A program made the translations under genes and the position numbers. 64,000 nt of DNA. Source: Deinococcus sp. (GTDB lineage: Bacteria; Deinococcota; Deinococci; Deinococcales; Deinococcaceae). The stretch lies in the NCBI RefSeq assembly GCF_025362455.1, contig NZ_JANYGJ010000091.1:1-64000 (forward strand), written 5' to 3'. Shown here piece by piece: positions 28,345 through 37,974 of this stretch. Positions within the stretch are counted from its first letter, which is position 1; every line of letters begins with the position of its first letter. The notes beneath the pieces are model-generated. The model searched no databases. It was not told the origin of the DNA and worked only from the letters and a program-made list of their open reading frames with translations.

Positions 28345-28703
28345 GACCGTATGGTAAAGAAACTCAACTTACAGAATCCAGTCATGGAAACCTCCGAAAA
28401 CGCCGATTTTCGTGAAACTTTTCAAAAATTCCTGACAGGTTTATGACAATTTTGTCAATTTCACGGTAACGTTCTGACCGCACCCCGTTTTTCCGAGTAA
28501 CCTGATACTACCGTTCGACATTAACGTTGTATGGCAATCCGGAATAATCGGATATTGGTATGGTGCAGCGGCCAGATCGTCGAGGTGCTGGGACACGAAA
28601 AAACCTTGCCAGGCGGTCAGGCAGGCCCAGGCAGGGAGTCGGGTCAAGAATTGCGGCGGTCCGCGAGTGCCGGATACGCGGGTCGGGTGCCCTGGCCAGA
28701 CGT
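28345..28703. other. Gene-free stretch upstream of the CAP-domain gene
   Basis: About 360 bases. The first part (28365-28545) is unusually AT-rich for the window, with short inverted repeats such as TTGTCA/TGACAA, and may hold promoter elements of the lipoprotein gene. I see no credible gene; the open frames here have no ribosome site or protein character. Confidence 0.5.
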
Positions 28704-29156
28704 TCAGGCTTTCATGCCCCCGCTGCCCTGCAAGGTGCGCTCCACGGCCTCGGTAATCTCGGTCTCAAAGCGGCGCAGATGCTCGCGCAGCCGCCGGAGT
28801 TCCACGCCGTCGAGGTCGGGCAGCCACAACACGCTGCGGCCCAGCACGGCGAAGGCGACCCGTTCCTCGTCTTCCTCGTCTTCCACCGGGTCGAGCATCA
28901 AGGTGCCGTAATCCAGACCCTGATTCATCAGGTTCATGCCCACCAGCACATCGGCCACGGCGTCTTCCTCGACATACAGATCGAGATCGAGGTGCAGCCG
29001 CACCAGCACGCCGCCCTGTTCGTCGGATTCGGCAAACAGCGCCACCCGTGATTCGCCGTCGTGGACCATCGCTCCGTCTTCGAGCAGCTCCACGCTCAGC
29101 CCGCTGCCCTTCAGGGACGCCACGATGCGGTGCAGCTCGCTTGAAATGCTGGTCAT
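28704..29156 (-). CDS. YbjN-like small cytoplasmic protein
   Basis: 150 residues, acidic, no signal or membrane part. The pattern of alternating strands followed by helices, with LYVEEDAVADVLVGMNLMNQG and a final long helix (ELRRLREHLRRFETEITEAV), resembles YbjN / type III chaperone-like domains. A DEEDEE patch occurs near residue 105. TATACT seven bases before ATG supports the start. Function unknown; the family call is tentative. Confidence 0.6.
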   Translation of the reverse strand: MTSISSELHRIVASLKGSGLSVELLEDGAMVHDGESRVALFAESDEQGGVLVRLHLDLDLYVEEDAVADVLVGMNLMNQGLDYGTLMLDPVEDEEDEERVAFAVLGRSVLWLPDLDGVELRRLREHLRRFETEITEAVERTLQGSGGMKA

Positions 29157-29339
29157 GCGGCGAAGTATAGCGCCTGCGTGGCCCTGGATTGGCAGCGGAA
29201 ACGCTGTTGAAAACGGCTTTTTCTGAGTCCGAAAGTCATACCGAACGGTCCTGATTCCAGGCCGTCAGTCGGCAGCGCCCGGTGGGTTTGCTCCGTCCAA
29301 AACGGTACCGATTTGAGGGCGACGGCTTCCTGGCCAGCA

Positions 29340-29397
29340 CGGCTCTTTGTCGTGCGCCCTTGAGGACGCCACTCCTCCCCTCGACGACGCTCGCTAC
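29340..29397. repeat. Copy of the dispersed CACTCCTCCCC repeat
   Basis: GAGGACGCCACTCCTCCCC followed by GACGACGCTCGC, just after the RicT-like gene; same module as at 9316, 24207 and 36850. Confidence 0.5.
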
Positions 29398-30231
29398 TCA
29401 GTCTTTCTTGCCCGCTGGCTTGCTGGCGCTAGCCCCGCCCGGCGCCGGTCCCAGGGCCGAGACCGGCACGCCCTGCATGTACCCGGCCCCGGCCTCGCCC
29501 AGCACGTCCACGGTGTTGGTCAGCGGGTGCAGCTTGACCACCTTGCCGCAGGCGCCGGACTCGGTATGGCACACGCGGGCGTTCTTGCGCGGCATCTCGC
29601 GCAGCAGCTCGGTGTACTGGGTGTGCTCGAATTGCAGGCAGCACAACAGGCGCCCACACGGCCCGCTGAGTTTTTCGGGATTCAGCGGGAGCTGCTGGTC
29701 GCGGGCCATCCGGATGCTGACCGGCGCGAAGTCCTGAAGGTGGTGCGACGAGCAGTTTTCCCGCCCGCAGGCGCCCAGCGCCCCGATGATCTGCGCCTGC
29801 TCACGCGGCCCGATGGCCACGAAGTTGACCCTGGCACGGGTCTGCTCACGCACGTCCTGAATCAGCGCACCGAGTTCCAGGCGCTCCTCGGCGCTGTAGC
29901 TGACGGTCAGCAGGGCGCCGTCGAGGGTAAATTCCATCGCCACGATCTTGACCGGCAATTTGCGGTCACGGGCGCGGACGCGCAGCAGCCATTTGAGATC
30001 CTCGCCCTCGGCTTCCAGCTTGGCCCAGGCGCTCAGGTCGTCGGGGCTGGCGGCACGCAGAATCATGCCGTAGCGCCCGCTGCCTTCCGGCTCGGCCTCG
30101 GCGCGAATGGTGGCGACCTCCGGGCCGCGTTTGCCCTGCACCACCACCACGCTGCCCACTGCGTGAGCTTGTTCGGTGAGCATGTAGTGCAGCTTGGGGC
30201 TGCGTTCAAATCGAATCGGCTGCATCAGCAT
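29398..30231 (-). CDS. ricT: RicT/PSP1-domain protein
   Basis: 277 residues with a PSP1 C-terminal domain. The conserved cysteine block is present: [15 protein letters not shown] and [14 protein letters not shown], five cysteines of the kind that hold an iron-sulfur cluster in the B. subtilis RicAFT (YaaT) complex, which affects RNA processing. RicA and RicF partners are not in the window. The C-terminus adds a KOW-like segment ([17 protein letters not shown]). Start given as the ATG at 30231; a second ATG follows after one codon. Confidence 0.82.
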   Translation of the reverse strand: MLMQPIRFERSPKLHYMLTEQAHAVGSVVVVQGKRGPEVATIRAEAEPEGSGRYGMILRAASPDDLSAWAKLEAEGEDLKWLLRVRARDRKLPVKIVAMEFTLDGALLTVSYSAEERLELGALIQDVREQTRARVNFVAIGPREQAQIIGALGACGRENCSSHHLQDFAPVSIRMARDQQLPLNPEKLSGPCGRLLCCLQFEHTQYTELLREMPRKNARVCHTESGACGKVVKLHPLTNTVDVLGEAGAGYMQGVPVSALGPAPGGASASKPAGKKD

Positions 30232-30354
30232 GGTGCCCTAAGATGGCACGGCGCGGCGGGCTGGTGTGAGTGAGGCGGTCACGAAGGGGGGAGATGGGGG
30301 CGCGGGAGGCGGTGCGCGGGAAGTGCAGGGCGTGAGGTGGACTGGAGCGGGCTG

Positions 30355-30395
30355 GGCCGTCCGGAGATCCTTCGCGGCGCTCAGGATGACAGCAG
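30355..30395. repeat. Half-copy of the REP-like element
   Basis: GGAGATCCTTCGCGGCGCTC followed by AGGATGACAG, corresponding to the right arm of the inverted repeats at 9539 and 51666. Lies between yebC and the RicT-like gene. Confidence 0.6.
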
Positions 30396-30449
30396 GGGGA
30401 TGGGCCAACGGGCAGCGTTCCTGCCACAGACATGGCATTTCTTCCCGTA

Positions 30450-31184
30450 TCAGCCCTCGTAGTCTTCCGGAAAGTCGGCGTTGGAATACACGTTCTGCAC
30501 GTCGTCCAGGTCTTCGAGGGCCTCGATCAGCACCATCAGCTTGCGGGCGTCATCGGTGTTCACGCTCACCGTGTTGCTGGGCACGCGGCTGAGTTGGGCA
30601 CTCTCGACCTTGAAGCCCTGGGCGCCCAGGCCCTCCGAGACGGCATACAGCTCAGTTGGCGCGGTGCTGATTTCCAGGCCGTCCTCGCCGTCTTGCATGT
30701 CCTCGGCGCCGAGTTCGATGGCGGCTTCCTGGGCGGCCTCCGAGTTTACGGGCAGGTAGATCACGCCCTTGTTTTCAAACTGCCAGGCCACCGAGCCGCT
30801 GTTGCCCAGGCTGCCGCCGCGCTTGTTGAACACGTTGCGGACCTCGGCCACCGTGCGGGTCACGTTATCGGTCAGGGTTTCGATATAAATCGCCGTGCCG
30901 CCCGGCCCGTAGCCCTCGTAGACGGCTTCCTTGTAGTCGGCGGCCCCGGCCTCACCGCCCAAGGCGCGCTTGATGGCGCTGTCGATATTGTCCACCGGCA
31001 CCGTGTCGGTCTTGGCCGCCGCGATGACGTTTTTCAGGCTGAGATTGCCCGACGGATCACCGCTGCCGCCCGACCTGACCGCCGCCGTGATGGCCCGCAG
31101 GTGCTTGCTGATGACGGCTGAGCGCTTCTTGTCGTTGGCGCCTTTTTTGCGCTTGATCTGAGACCATTTACTGTGTCCGGCCAT
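30450..31184 (-). CDS. yebC: YebC/PmpR family regulator / translation factor
   Basis: 244 residues, normal family length. Begins [21 protein letters not shown], as nearly all family members do, and contains the [17 protein letters not shown] and [19 protein letters not shown] blocks. YebC proteins have been described both as DNA-binding regulators and, more recently, as factors that relieve ribosome stalling at proline stretches; the many Pro-rich linkers coded in this window would fit the latter. Confidence 0.93.
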   Translation of the reverse strand: MAGHSKWSQIKRKKGANDKKRSAVISKHLRAITAAVRSGGSGDPSGNLSLKNVIAAAKTDTVPVDNIDSAIKRALGGEAGAADYKEAVYEGYGPGGTAIYIETLTDNVTRTVAEVRNVFNKRGGSLGNSGSVAWQFENKGVIYLPVNSEAAQEAAIELGAEDMQDGEDGLEISTAPTELYAVSEGLGAQGFKVESAQLSRVPSNTVSVNTDDARKLMVLIEALEDLDDVQNVYSNADFPEDYEG

Positions 31185-31237
31185 AGTGTTCCGGAGTGTA
31201 GCTCATGAAGTCGGCGGCTGGGTAGCGCGGGCGCGGC

Positions 31238-31774
31238 TCACTTCAGGCGCTTGATGGTGCAGCTTCCGCTCTTCAGGCCCCACGTTCGGGCGGCGCTGAG
31301 CAGTTCATCCGGCGTTTTCGGGGGGTGCTGGACGGCAGAGGCGGGAATCAGGCTGTTTTGCGCCTGAAGCTCGGCGTTGCTCCGCGCGGAAATCAGAATG
31401 CCGCGCAGGCCCTTGCCGTCCGGCAGGCCCAGACACAGCAGGACTGGCACGGTGTAGTCGTAGGGCCTGGCCGCCACGAAAAACAGGGCTGGGTCGACAT
31501 TGACGGCCAGCGCCATGCCCAGCGCGGGCTGATAACTCAATGTTCCCTGACCGGCAGCGAAACTCCAGTGGTCTCTGGAAGAGGCCGCCGCCCGGCCCAG
31601 GCTCAGGCTGTAGCTTACCGGCTGGCCTGCGCTGCCCCTCCCCGTCACCCGCCAGGTCTGCCCCGGCTGAAACAGCGAGTCGGCAGGCAGTACCGCGCCT
31701 CCCACACCTCCGGCCAGCGCTGAGGCGGTTAGGGTTGCGGCAAGGGTCAGCAGGCTGGGCACACTCAGGCGCAT
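31238..31774 (-). CDS. Secreted protein of unknown function
   Basis: 178 residues from ATG at 31774 (MRLSVPSLLTLAATLTASALAGG), which has TATGCT six bases upstream. A signal peptide is evident; the mature part (WRVTGRGSAGQPVSYSLSLG and so on) looks beta-rich with two cysteines. Not recognised. Confidence 0.65.
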   Translation of the reverse strand: MRLSVPSLLTLAATLTASALAGGVGGAVLPADSLFQPGQTWRVTGRGSAGQPVSYSLSLGRAAASSRDHWSFAAGQGTLSYQPALGMALAVNVDPALFFVAARPYDYTVPVLLCLGLPDGKGLRGILISARSNAELQAQNSLIPASAVQHPPKTPDELLSAARTWGLKSGSCTIKRLK

Positions 31775-31904
31775 GGGTTCAGCATAACGCGGCTGGTGGT
31801 GTGGCCAAGCCATCAACAGATCAGGCAGTCAACAACTCAAAAAGTACATTTTTTCACACTGCTCCGCTATGCTGAGTCAATTCGTCCCACCCGGAGGCCA
31901 CACT

Positions 31905-33203
31905 ATGTCCAGATTCAAGCGGCGCACCATCTCCCTGCTCGGCCTGGCGCTGGCGTCCACTGTTTTGATTTCACAGGCGGCGGCCTTTTGCGGGTTTTTC
32001 GTCTCCAAGGGCGGCGGCCAACTGTTCAACCGCAGCTCTCAGGTCGTCATCGCCCGCGACGGCAACCGCAGCGTATTCACCATGATGAACGACTACCAGG
32101 GTGACGTGAAGGACTTTGCCCGCATCGTGCCGGTACCGGTGGTGCCCCGGCGCCAGGACATCCGTATCGGCGACCCCAGCGTCATCAAAAAGCTCGACGC
32201 CTACAGCGCCCCCCGGCTGGTGGAGTATTTCGACGAGAATCCCTGTGCGCCGCAGGTAAAGTACGAGAAACTGCAAGACGCCGCGCCAGGTGCAGCGGCG
32301 CCCACCTCAGCCACCTCGGCCCGCGCTGGCGCCCTCGGCGTCAAGGTCGAGGCCAGCTACCAGGTCGGCGAGTACGACATCGTGATTCTCAGCGCCAAAC
32401 AGCAGACCGGGCTCGCCACCTACCTGCGCGGCGAGGGCTATCAGCTTCCGCCCGGAGCCGACGAGATGCTGGGCGGCTACATCAAAGGCGGCATGAAGTT
32501 TTTTGTCGTGCGGGTGAACATGCAGCGCTTCGATAAAAGCGGCGGCGGTTTCCTGAACCCGATTGTGCTGAGCTACACCTCCGAAAAGTTCACGTTGCCG
32601 ATGCGCCTGGGCACGCTGAATTCGCCCGGCGAACAGGACCTGACGGTGTATCTGCTCTCGCCGCAGGGCCGGGTCGAAACCAGCAACTACCGCACGGCCC
32701 CGGTCCCCACCGACAAGGACGTTCCGGAGATAGTCGAGCCGCAGTTCGCCGCCTTTTACCGTCACGTCTTCAAGAAAGCTTACGAGCGCGAGGGCAAGAA
32801 CGTGGCCCTGCTCGAATACGCCTGGAACAGCAACAACTGCGATCCCTGCGCCGGGGAGCCGCCCAACGCCGCCGAGCTGAAGGAAGCCGGGGTATTCTGG
32901 CCTCAGCAGGGCAACCCCCAGCAGGGCAACGGGGAAGATGGCAGGCCCGTGTTCCTGACCCGCCTGCACGTGCGCTACACCAAGGCGACGTTTCCCGAAG
33001 ACCTCAAATTCAAGGTGACGGACAACCAGGACAACTTTCAGGGCCGCTACGTGCTGCGCCGCCCCTACAAGGGAAGTGACAAGTGCGAGGCCACGCGGGG
33101 CTACCAGGCCGACCTGAAACGCCGCAGCGAGCAGCAGGCGCAGACGCTGGCCAACCTGACCGGCTGGGACGTGAACCACATCCGGCAGCGAATGGGAGAA
33201 TAA
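31905..33203 (+). CDS. DUF2330 domain exported protein
   Basis: About 432 residues from ATG at 31905, with GGAGG nine bases upstream. Signal peptide ends at AAA-FCGFFVSKG, the characteristic DUF2330 beginning (Cys-Gly-Phe-Phe-Val). The domain continues with RSSQVVIARDGNRSVFTMMN, DFARIVPVPVVP and YDIVILSAKQQTGLATYL. Cysteines near the C-terminus (NNCDPCAGEPP) may form disulfides. Periplasmic, function unknown. Confidence 0.85.
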   Translation: MSRFKRRTISLLGLALASTVLISQAAAFCGFFVSKGGGQLFNRSSQVVIARDGNRSVFTMMNDYQGDVKDFARIVPVPVVPRRQDIRIGDPSVIKKLDAYSAPRLVEYFDENPCAPQVKYEKLQDAAPGAAAPTSATSARAGALGVKVEASYQVGEYDIVILSAKQQTGLATYLRGEGYQLPPGADEMLGGYIKGGMKFFVVRVNMQRFDKSGGGFLNPIVLSYTSEKFTLPMRLGTLNSPGEQDLTVYLLSPQGRVETSNYRTAPVPTDKDVPEIVEPQFAAFYRHVFKKAYEREGKNVALLEYAWNSNNCDPCAGEPPNAAELKEAGVFWPQQGNPQQGNGEDGRPVFLTRLHVRYTKATFPEDLKFKVTDNQDNFQGRYVLRRPYKGSDKCEATRGYQADLKRRSEQQAQTLANLTGWDVNHIRQRMGE

Positions 33204-33208
33204 GTAAG

Positions 33209-33278
33209 GCTTGTGGCGCGTGGCTTGTGGCTTGTGGGAACAGATGGGGAGTGGGAAGTGGGGAGTGGGGGAGATGGG
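33209..33278 (+). repeat. GTGGCTTGTGG repeat and G-rich array before era
   Basis: GGCTTGTGGCGCGTGGCTTG is followed by GGAACAGATGGGGAGTGGG and further G-runs (33246-33278). The first part is the reverse complement of the repeat near 21930, the second matches the array at 24044. Five G-runs with 2-4 base spacers could fold as a G-quadruplex in the era leader region. Confidence 0.7.
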
Positions 33279-33344
33279 AGCCGTTTATTCACCCGCCTCT
33301 CGGCTTCTCTTTCTCATCTGCTCCGGCGTGAGACAATAACCGTT

Positions 33345-34262
33345 ATGACCGAGTTTTCATCCAACACCGATTCGCCCACCCGCTCCGGGTTCGTGGCGAT
33401 CATCGGCAAGCCCAACGTGGGCAAAAGTACCCTCCTGAATGCCTTCCTGGGCGTCAAAGTCGCGCCGACCAGCCCGCGCCCGCAGACCACCCGCAAGGGC
33501 GTGCGCGGCATCTACACCACCGACGAGGCGCAGCTCGTGTTCGTGGACACGCCCGGCGTCCACAAGCCCAAAGACGCCATGGGCAAGTACATGCAGGGCG
33601 AGGTCAACACCGCGCTGGCCGACGTGGACGCGGTGATCTGGGTCGTGGACCTGCGCCACCCGCCCACCGACGAGGACAAGATGGTCGCCCGCCAGATCCG
33701 CGAGTTGCCCAAACCGCTGACCCTGGTGGGCAATAAAACCGACATCGCCAAGTACCCCGACGAGGCCATGAAGCTCTACCGCGCCCTGCTCGAAGGCCGC
33801 GCCGAACTGAGCGAGGTGATGCTGAGCGCCCAGAACAACCCGACCCGCGTGCTGGAACTGCGCGATCAGCTCCTGGCCAGCCTGCCGGAAAATCCCTTCT
33901 TCTTTCCGCGCGGCGCCAGCAGTGACCAGAGCCGCGAGCAGTGGGCCGCCGAGATCATCCGCGAGGAGGCCATGAAAAAGCTGCGCGACGAGCTGCCGTA
34001 TGCCGTCGCCACGCGAGTCAATTCATGGACCGAGCGCGACGACGGCCTGCAACGCATCGAGGGCGAGATCGTGGTCGAGAAGAACGCCCACAAGGGCATG
34101 GTCATCGGCGCGGGCGGCAAGCAACTGCGCGAGATCGGCCAGGCCGCGCGTAAACAGCTCGAAGTGTTCCTGAATCACAAGGTTTATTTGGGCCTTCAGG
34201 TCATCGTCATCAACGGCTGGCGCGAGGATGTGGAGGCGCTGCGCGAACTGGGCTACGAGTGA
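33345..34262 (+). CDS. era: GTPase Era
   Basis: Ribosome-assembly GTPase that binds 16S rRNA in 30S maturation. 305 residues from ATG at 33345: G1 [10 protein letters not shown]3 [11 protein letters not shown]4 NKTD, then a C-terminal KH domain ([30 protein letters not shown]). An ACAAT-type box lies seven bases before this ATG; upstream in-frame codons run through the G-rich repeat and are unlikely to be translated. The 3' end overlaps the convergent lipoprotein gene by ten bases. Confidence 0.96.
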   Translation: MTEFSSNTDSPTRSGFVAIIGKPNVGKSTLLNAFLGVKVAPTSPRPQTTRKGVRGIYTTDEAQLVFVDTPGVHKPKDAMGKYMQGEVNTALADVDAVIWVVDLRHPPTDEDKMVARQIRELPKPLTLVGNKTDIAKYPDEAMKLYRALLEGRAELSEVMLSAQNNPTRVLELRDQLLASLPENPFFFPRGASSDQSREQWAAEIIREEAMKKLRDELPYAVATRVNSWTERDDGLQRIEGEIVVEKNAHKGMVIGAGGKQLREIGQAARKQLEVFLNHKVYLGLQVIVINGWREDVEALRELGYE

Positions 34263-34744
34263 GGTAAGCGCTCATGACGGTTGGGTGCCAAACTGACGTA
34301 GACGACCGTGACTTCAACAGGATCGGGCGTCTGAAGCAGCTCTGTGTTTGGCCCATCAGTCACCAGAGCGGCGACAGAAACGCTGGTGCCGGTAGTTAAC
34401 GTCGTCGGGAGGATCGCGGTGTAACGCTGATTGCCGTCGAGGAAGGTCTCATTCCAGTTTGGGGCTGTCTTGAATACCTGACCGCCAGAAACAACATAAA
34501 AACTCTGAATACTGACGTTGGAGGCCAGGTGAGGACTGCCATTCAACAGCACGACGAGGCTGGTCTTGCCAGGTTTGTTCCCGCTATTGACCACCACTAC
34601 ACTTAACGTGACCACCGAACTGCCCAGAGTAATAAAGTGTGGCGCTGCCGAAACCTGATCGACAGTACGTGAGGGCAGAGGAACAGTGCTACAACCGGTT
34701 AGTATTATGACCGCGAGCCCAACGCCAACTTTTTTCACTATCAA
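34253..34744 (-). CDS. Small lipoprotein of unknown function
   Basis: 163 residues with a lipobox (VIILTGCS). The mature part is beta-rich, like an Ig-type or CARDB domain ([26 protein letters not shown]). Base composition is noticeably more AT-rich than the neighbours, so it may be acquired. Overlaps the end of era on the other strand. Not recognised further. Confidence 0.65.
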   Translation of the reverse strand: MIVKKVGVGLAVIILTGCSTVPLPSRTVDQVSAAPHFITLGSSVVTLSVVVVNSGNKPGKTSLVVLLNGSPHLASNVSIQSFYVVSGGQVFKTAPNWNETFLDGNQRYTAILPTTLTTGTSVSVAALVTDGPNTELLQTPDPVEVTVVYVSLAPNRHERLPHS

Positions 34745-34803
34745 ACAATAGCATTACGGGCAAGGCCATCCGTATGTCTTGCCCGCACTCATCTCACTTC
34801 TGT

Positions 34804-35577
34804 TTACAGATCGCGTTTCTCGAAGGCGAAGACGGCCATCACCGAAAAGCCGATGGTGTAGATAATCATCAGGATGATCGGCTGGCCGATGTCGCCCTGG
34901 CGCGTATACAGGTCGAGGTAAGTGGTAATCAGGATTTTCTGGAGCGCCTCTGGGAAGACCACCAGCAGGGTCATGATGTTGATGGTCGCCAGGGTCGCCA
35001 GCGCCGCCGCCGCCGTGCTGAGGTAGATGACGGCGAACAGTACCGCCAGCGCCGCAATCGGCATCAGTGACAGCGCCGCCAGCAGGTAGGCGCGGGCCAC
35101 CTCGGCGAAGGCCGCGCCGCTGCTCAGCTCGCCCACACCCACGAACAGGCCGGGGCCGATGCCGGTGCCGCCGGTAAAATCGCCGAAGCCGAAGCGGGCG
35201 CCCGCGATCAGGCTGCCGAAAAACAGGATGGTCAGCAAGATGGCCGGGTACAGCAGCGCCGTTATCAGCTTGGCCAGAATGACCCGGCTGCGGTTGACCG
35301 GGCGCAAAATCAGCGGCGCCAGCGTGCCCTGGGCGATCTCGGTGCCGATCATCTCGGCGCAGGTCAGGGCGACGAGCAGCGGCAGCAAAAACGGCGCCAC
35401 GGTTTCCAGGGCCAGGGTCGGCACCTGCCAGCCGCTGACGATAATCAGCTTGTAGATCTCTTTTAAGCGCGGCGCCAGCGGCCAGATCCAGGGCAGCAGC
35501 AGGCACAGCACAGCGGCCAGTCGCACGCTGCGCGAACCGAGCAGTTTGCGGAATTCGAGGCTAATTAAAGTCAGCAT
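34804..35577 (-). CDS. ABC-2 type transporter permease
   Basis: 257 residues from ATG at 35577, which has GGAG seven bases upstream. About six hydrophobic helices; starts [20 protein letters not shown] as ABC-2 permeases do, and has the [20 protein letters not shown] coupling loop. Forms an exporter with the ATP-binding protein coded upstream. Substrate unknown. Confidence 0.85.
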   Translation of the reverse strand: MLTLISLEFRKLLGSRSVRLAAVLCLLLPWIWPLAPRLKEIYKLIIVSGWQVPTLALETVAPFLLPLLVALTCAEMIGTEIAQGTLAPLILRPVNRSRVILAKLITALLYPAILLTILFFGSLIAGARFGFGDFTGGTGIGPGLFVGVGELSSGAAFAEVARAYLLAALSLMPIAALAVLFAVIYLSTAAAALATLATINIMTLLVVFPEALQKILITTYLDLYTRQGDIGQPIILMIIYTIGFSVMAVFAFEKRDL

Positions 35578-35713
35578 AAGAACTCCGATTGAGAGGCGCC
35601 GAAAACGCCTGAAATCCGACCAACGGAAGGAGGAGCGAGATGCGGATTTCGCGGAGTGAAGCGCATGGAGCGCCCTTTGCGCAAGGTGCCAGGCAGGGCC
35701 GAAGTCCGCAGCA

Positions 35714-36673
35714 TCAGTGTTGCTCCACCCGTTCGCGGTAGTACTCGTAGAGGTCAAAGTGATCGGGGCTGGCCTCGAAGACCCGGATGCCGCCCTGCGA
35801 GAGTGCGGCCAGGGCGTCGGGCACGCGGGTTTCGCCGCCGATGTGGGCGATGGCGTAGGGTTTGCGGCTGGTCGCCTTGCGCACGAACGGCAGGGCGCTC
35901 AGCACGGCGGCGGCCCCCACCTCGTCGTCGACCCGGAAGCGGTAATTGGCCTGGCGGGCACGCAGGTCTACCGTGTCGGCCATACGCCCGCCGGTCAGAA
36001 TGCCGACGGTGTGGGCGTAGGTGGCGATTTCGCGCAGGTGGTGGGTGCTCAGAATCACCGCGCAGCCGCCCGTCGCCAGGTCGGTCACGATGCGGTGAAT
36101 CAGCCCGATGCCCAGCGGGTCGAGTCCGGAGGTCGGCTCATCCAGAATCAGCACGCGGGGTTCGGCCAGAATGGCGGCGGCCACGCCCAGCCGTTGCCGC
36201 TGGCCCAGCGAGTATTCGCCCACCGGGCGGTCGGCCATGCGGGTGAGTTCGAGCAGCGCCAGCACCTCGCGCACCCGGTCTCTGCTGATTTTTTTGGAGC
36301 CGGGCGCCATCGCGGCGAGCTGGGCGTGCATCTGGAGGTTTTGCGAGCCGGAGAACTGCGGGTAGAACTTGGCGGGCGCCTCCACCACCGCGCCCAGGTT
36401 GGCCCGCGCACGGGGGCCGTCGTGGTGAATGTCGAGCCCCATCAGCTTGATCTCGCCGCCGCTGGGAAAGGCCAGGCCGGTCATGCAGCGAATCAGCGTG
36501 GTTTTACCCGCGCCGTTGGGGCCGGTCAGGGCGTAGACCTCGCCCGGCTTGACCTGAAGCGAGACCTCTTCGAGGATCACCTGGTCGCGGTACTTCTTTT
36601 TGAGCCCGCGCACATCGACTGCGGGCAGCGCCGGAGCTTTCGAGGATGAGGCCGGAGAGGAAGATGTCGTCAC
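35714..36673 (-). CDS. ABC transporter ATP-binding protein
   Basis: 319 residues. Walker [10 protein letters not shown], signature [13 protein letters not shown], Walker [17 protein letters not shown] and switch histidine in [11 protein letters not shown]; the C-terminal 90 residues are the extra domain seen in DrrA/CcmA-like proteins. The start is a GTG with TATTCT six bases upstream (leaderless). The permease gene follows after 136 bases. Confidence 0.93.
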   Translation of the reverse strand: MTTSSSPASSSKAPALPAVDVRGLKKKYRDQVILEEVSLQVKPGEVYALTGPNGAGKTTLIRCMTGLAFPSGGEIKLMGLDIHHDGPRARANLGAVVEAPAKFYPQFSGSQNLQMHAQLAAMAPGSKKISRDRVREVLALLELTRMADRPVGEYSLGQRQRLGVAAAILAEPRVLILDEPTSGLDPLGIGLIHRIVTDLATGGCAVILSTHHLREIATYAHTVGILTGGRMADTVDLRARQANYRFRVDDEVGAAAVLSALPFVRKATSRKPYAIAHIGGETRVPDALAALSQGGIRVFEASPDHFDLYEYYRERVEQH

Positions 36674-36766
36674 ATTTTCAGAATAAAGGGGGGATTGGGA
36701 CGGGGTTCTTACACCAAAGAGCTGATAATCCCAGGCTGTCGTCCAGGCTTGAGTGAGGGGCGGACA

Positions 36767-37002
36767 GCGGCCTAGCGTCGCCAGCGGCGCTGTTCAGGCC
36801 AAGAAGCGGGCAGGCGTGCCCAGGCGGACTTGCAAAGCTCCGCAGGAGAGGAGTGGCATCCTCATGGGGACGAGTGGCGTCCTCATGGGCGTCCGTTCAC
36901 GAGGACAGTCCGTTCACGACGACAGTCCGCTGTGCCCAAGAAGCGGCCTAGCGTCGCCAGCGGCGCTGTTCAGGCCAAGAGGCGGGCAGGCGTGCCCAGG
37001 CG
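36767..37002 (+). repeat. 60-bp direct repeat and dispersed modules
   Basis: The 580-base gap between the ABC genes and the deacetylase gene has no gene that I can see. A 60-bp segment starting GCGGCCTAGCGTCGCCAGCG occurs at 36767-36826 and again at 36943-37002 with one mismatch. Between the copies are two tandem versions of the GTGGC.TCCTCATGGG module and two of GACAGTCCGTTCACGA, known also from 9320-9400 and 24130-24240. Confidence 0.75.
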
Positions 37003-37255
37003 CGTCCGTTCTGCCCAAGAAGGCCCGGAAGGTGCCGTTCTGTTCAAGACGCCGCCCCCAAACCTGGGCAACCAAATCTAGGCCGTCACACCCCGCTCAA
37101 GCTTGTGCTTGCGCCCCCACGAGCCGTGACAGCCTGGCGTGCCCCGCAGGAGTGAGGCTCACGGCGCGTCCGCTGGCGACGAAACGCGGCCCTGACCAAC
37201 AAGCCCGCTGCACTCAGGATGTGTAGTCGCAGGCACCCAGCCTCACTCCACCTGC

Positions 37256-37915
37256 CTATTCCACCTGGTAGAACGTCTCCTCGGTGACGCGCTCCGGGTA
37301 CTTGCGAATAAAATCCACCGTGCTCAGCGCCTGGGTGCGGTGGCAGGCGATGGCCTGGAGCTTGCGCGTAATAAATCTGCTCACGTCGCGGCGGATGGTG
37401 GGCGGTAGCCACAGGGCACGCCACTCCTCGTTTTCGGGCGCCACGTCCGAGGCGTAGTACCACAGCGCCGGGCGCTCGGCCTGCGGCAAGCTGTCCCAGG
37501 CGGCTTTCACGGCGCGGTGGGTGGTGACATGGTCCGGGTGGCCGTTGCTGCCGTTGGGCGGAAAGGTCAGCACCGTTTCGGGACGCCAGCGCTGCATGGC
37601 GCTGCGGGCGACCTCGATCAGCGCCGTCAGCGGCTGGTCCTGAAGGTACTTGTCGGGAAAGCTCAGGTGCTCGTGGACCTGCACGCCGATCACGTCCAGG
37701 CACGCTCGCAGCTCGGTTTCGCGCAGGTCTCCCAGCGCCTGTGGACTGTCGGCCAGGCCCAGGGTGCGCCCCGCCTCGCCCCTGGTCAGGGTGAGGAGAC
37801 CGACGGTGTGCCCGGCGTGTACATGGTCCATCAGGGTGCCCGCCGCGCCGTACACCTCGTCGTCGGGGTGGGGCACGATCAGCAGGAGTTTCATGGGCGA
37901 TTTCGGAGCAGTCAT
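37256..37915 (-). CDS. PIG-L family deacetylase, BshB-like
   Basis: 219 residues from ATG at 37915, with TATCCT seven bases upstream (leaderless). Zinc site: PHPDDE near the N-terminus and HPDHVTTH. The family removes acetyl groups from N-acetylglucosamine derivatives; BshB does this in bacillithiol synthesis, and Deinococcus makes bacillithiol, so this is a reasonable candidate. No bshA or bshC is adjacent. Divergent from the prepilin peptidase gene. Confidence 0.82.
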   Translation of the reverse strand: MTAPKSPMKLLLIVPHPDDEVYGAAGTLMDHVHAGHTVGLLTLTRGEAGRTLGLADSPQALGDLRETELRACLDVIGVQVHEHLSFPDKYLQDQPLTALIEVARSAMQRWRPETVLTFPPNGSNGHPDHVTTHRAVKAAWDSLPQAERPALWYYASDVAPENEEWRALWLPPTIRRDVSRFITRKLQAIACHRTQALSTVDFIRKYPERVTEETFYQVE

Positions 37916-37974
37916 GCCGGTCAGGATACGCGCTGTAAGACTCGGCCAAGAGGACGGCGGGTACACTGCCCGGC

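Noticed and set aside
28441..28647. 68-codon open frame on the minus strand
   Set aside because: No ribosome site or -10 box at its start and no protein-like pattern.
36674..37255. Insertion sequence in the gap before the deacetylase gene
   Set aside because: Direct repeats are present but there is no transposase or terminal inverted repeat.
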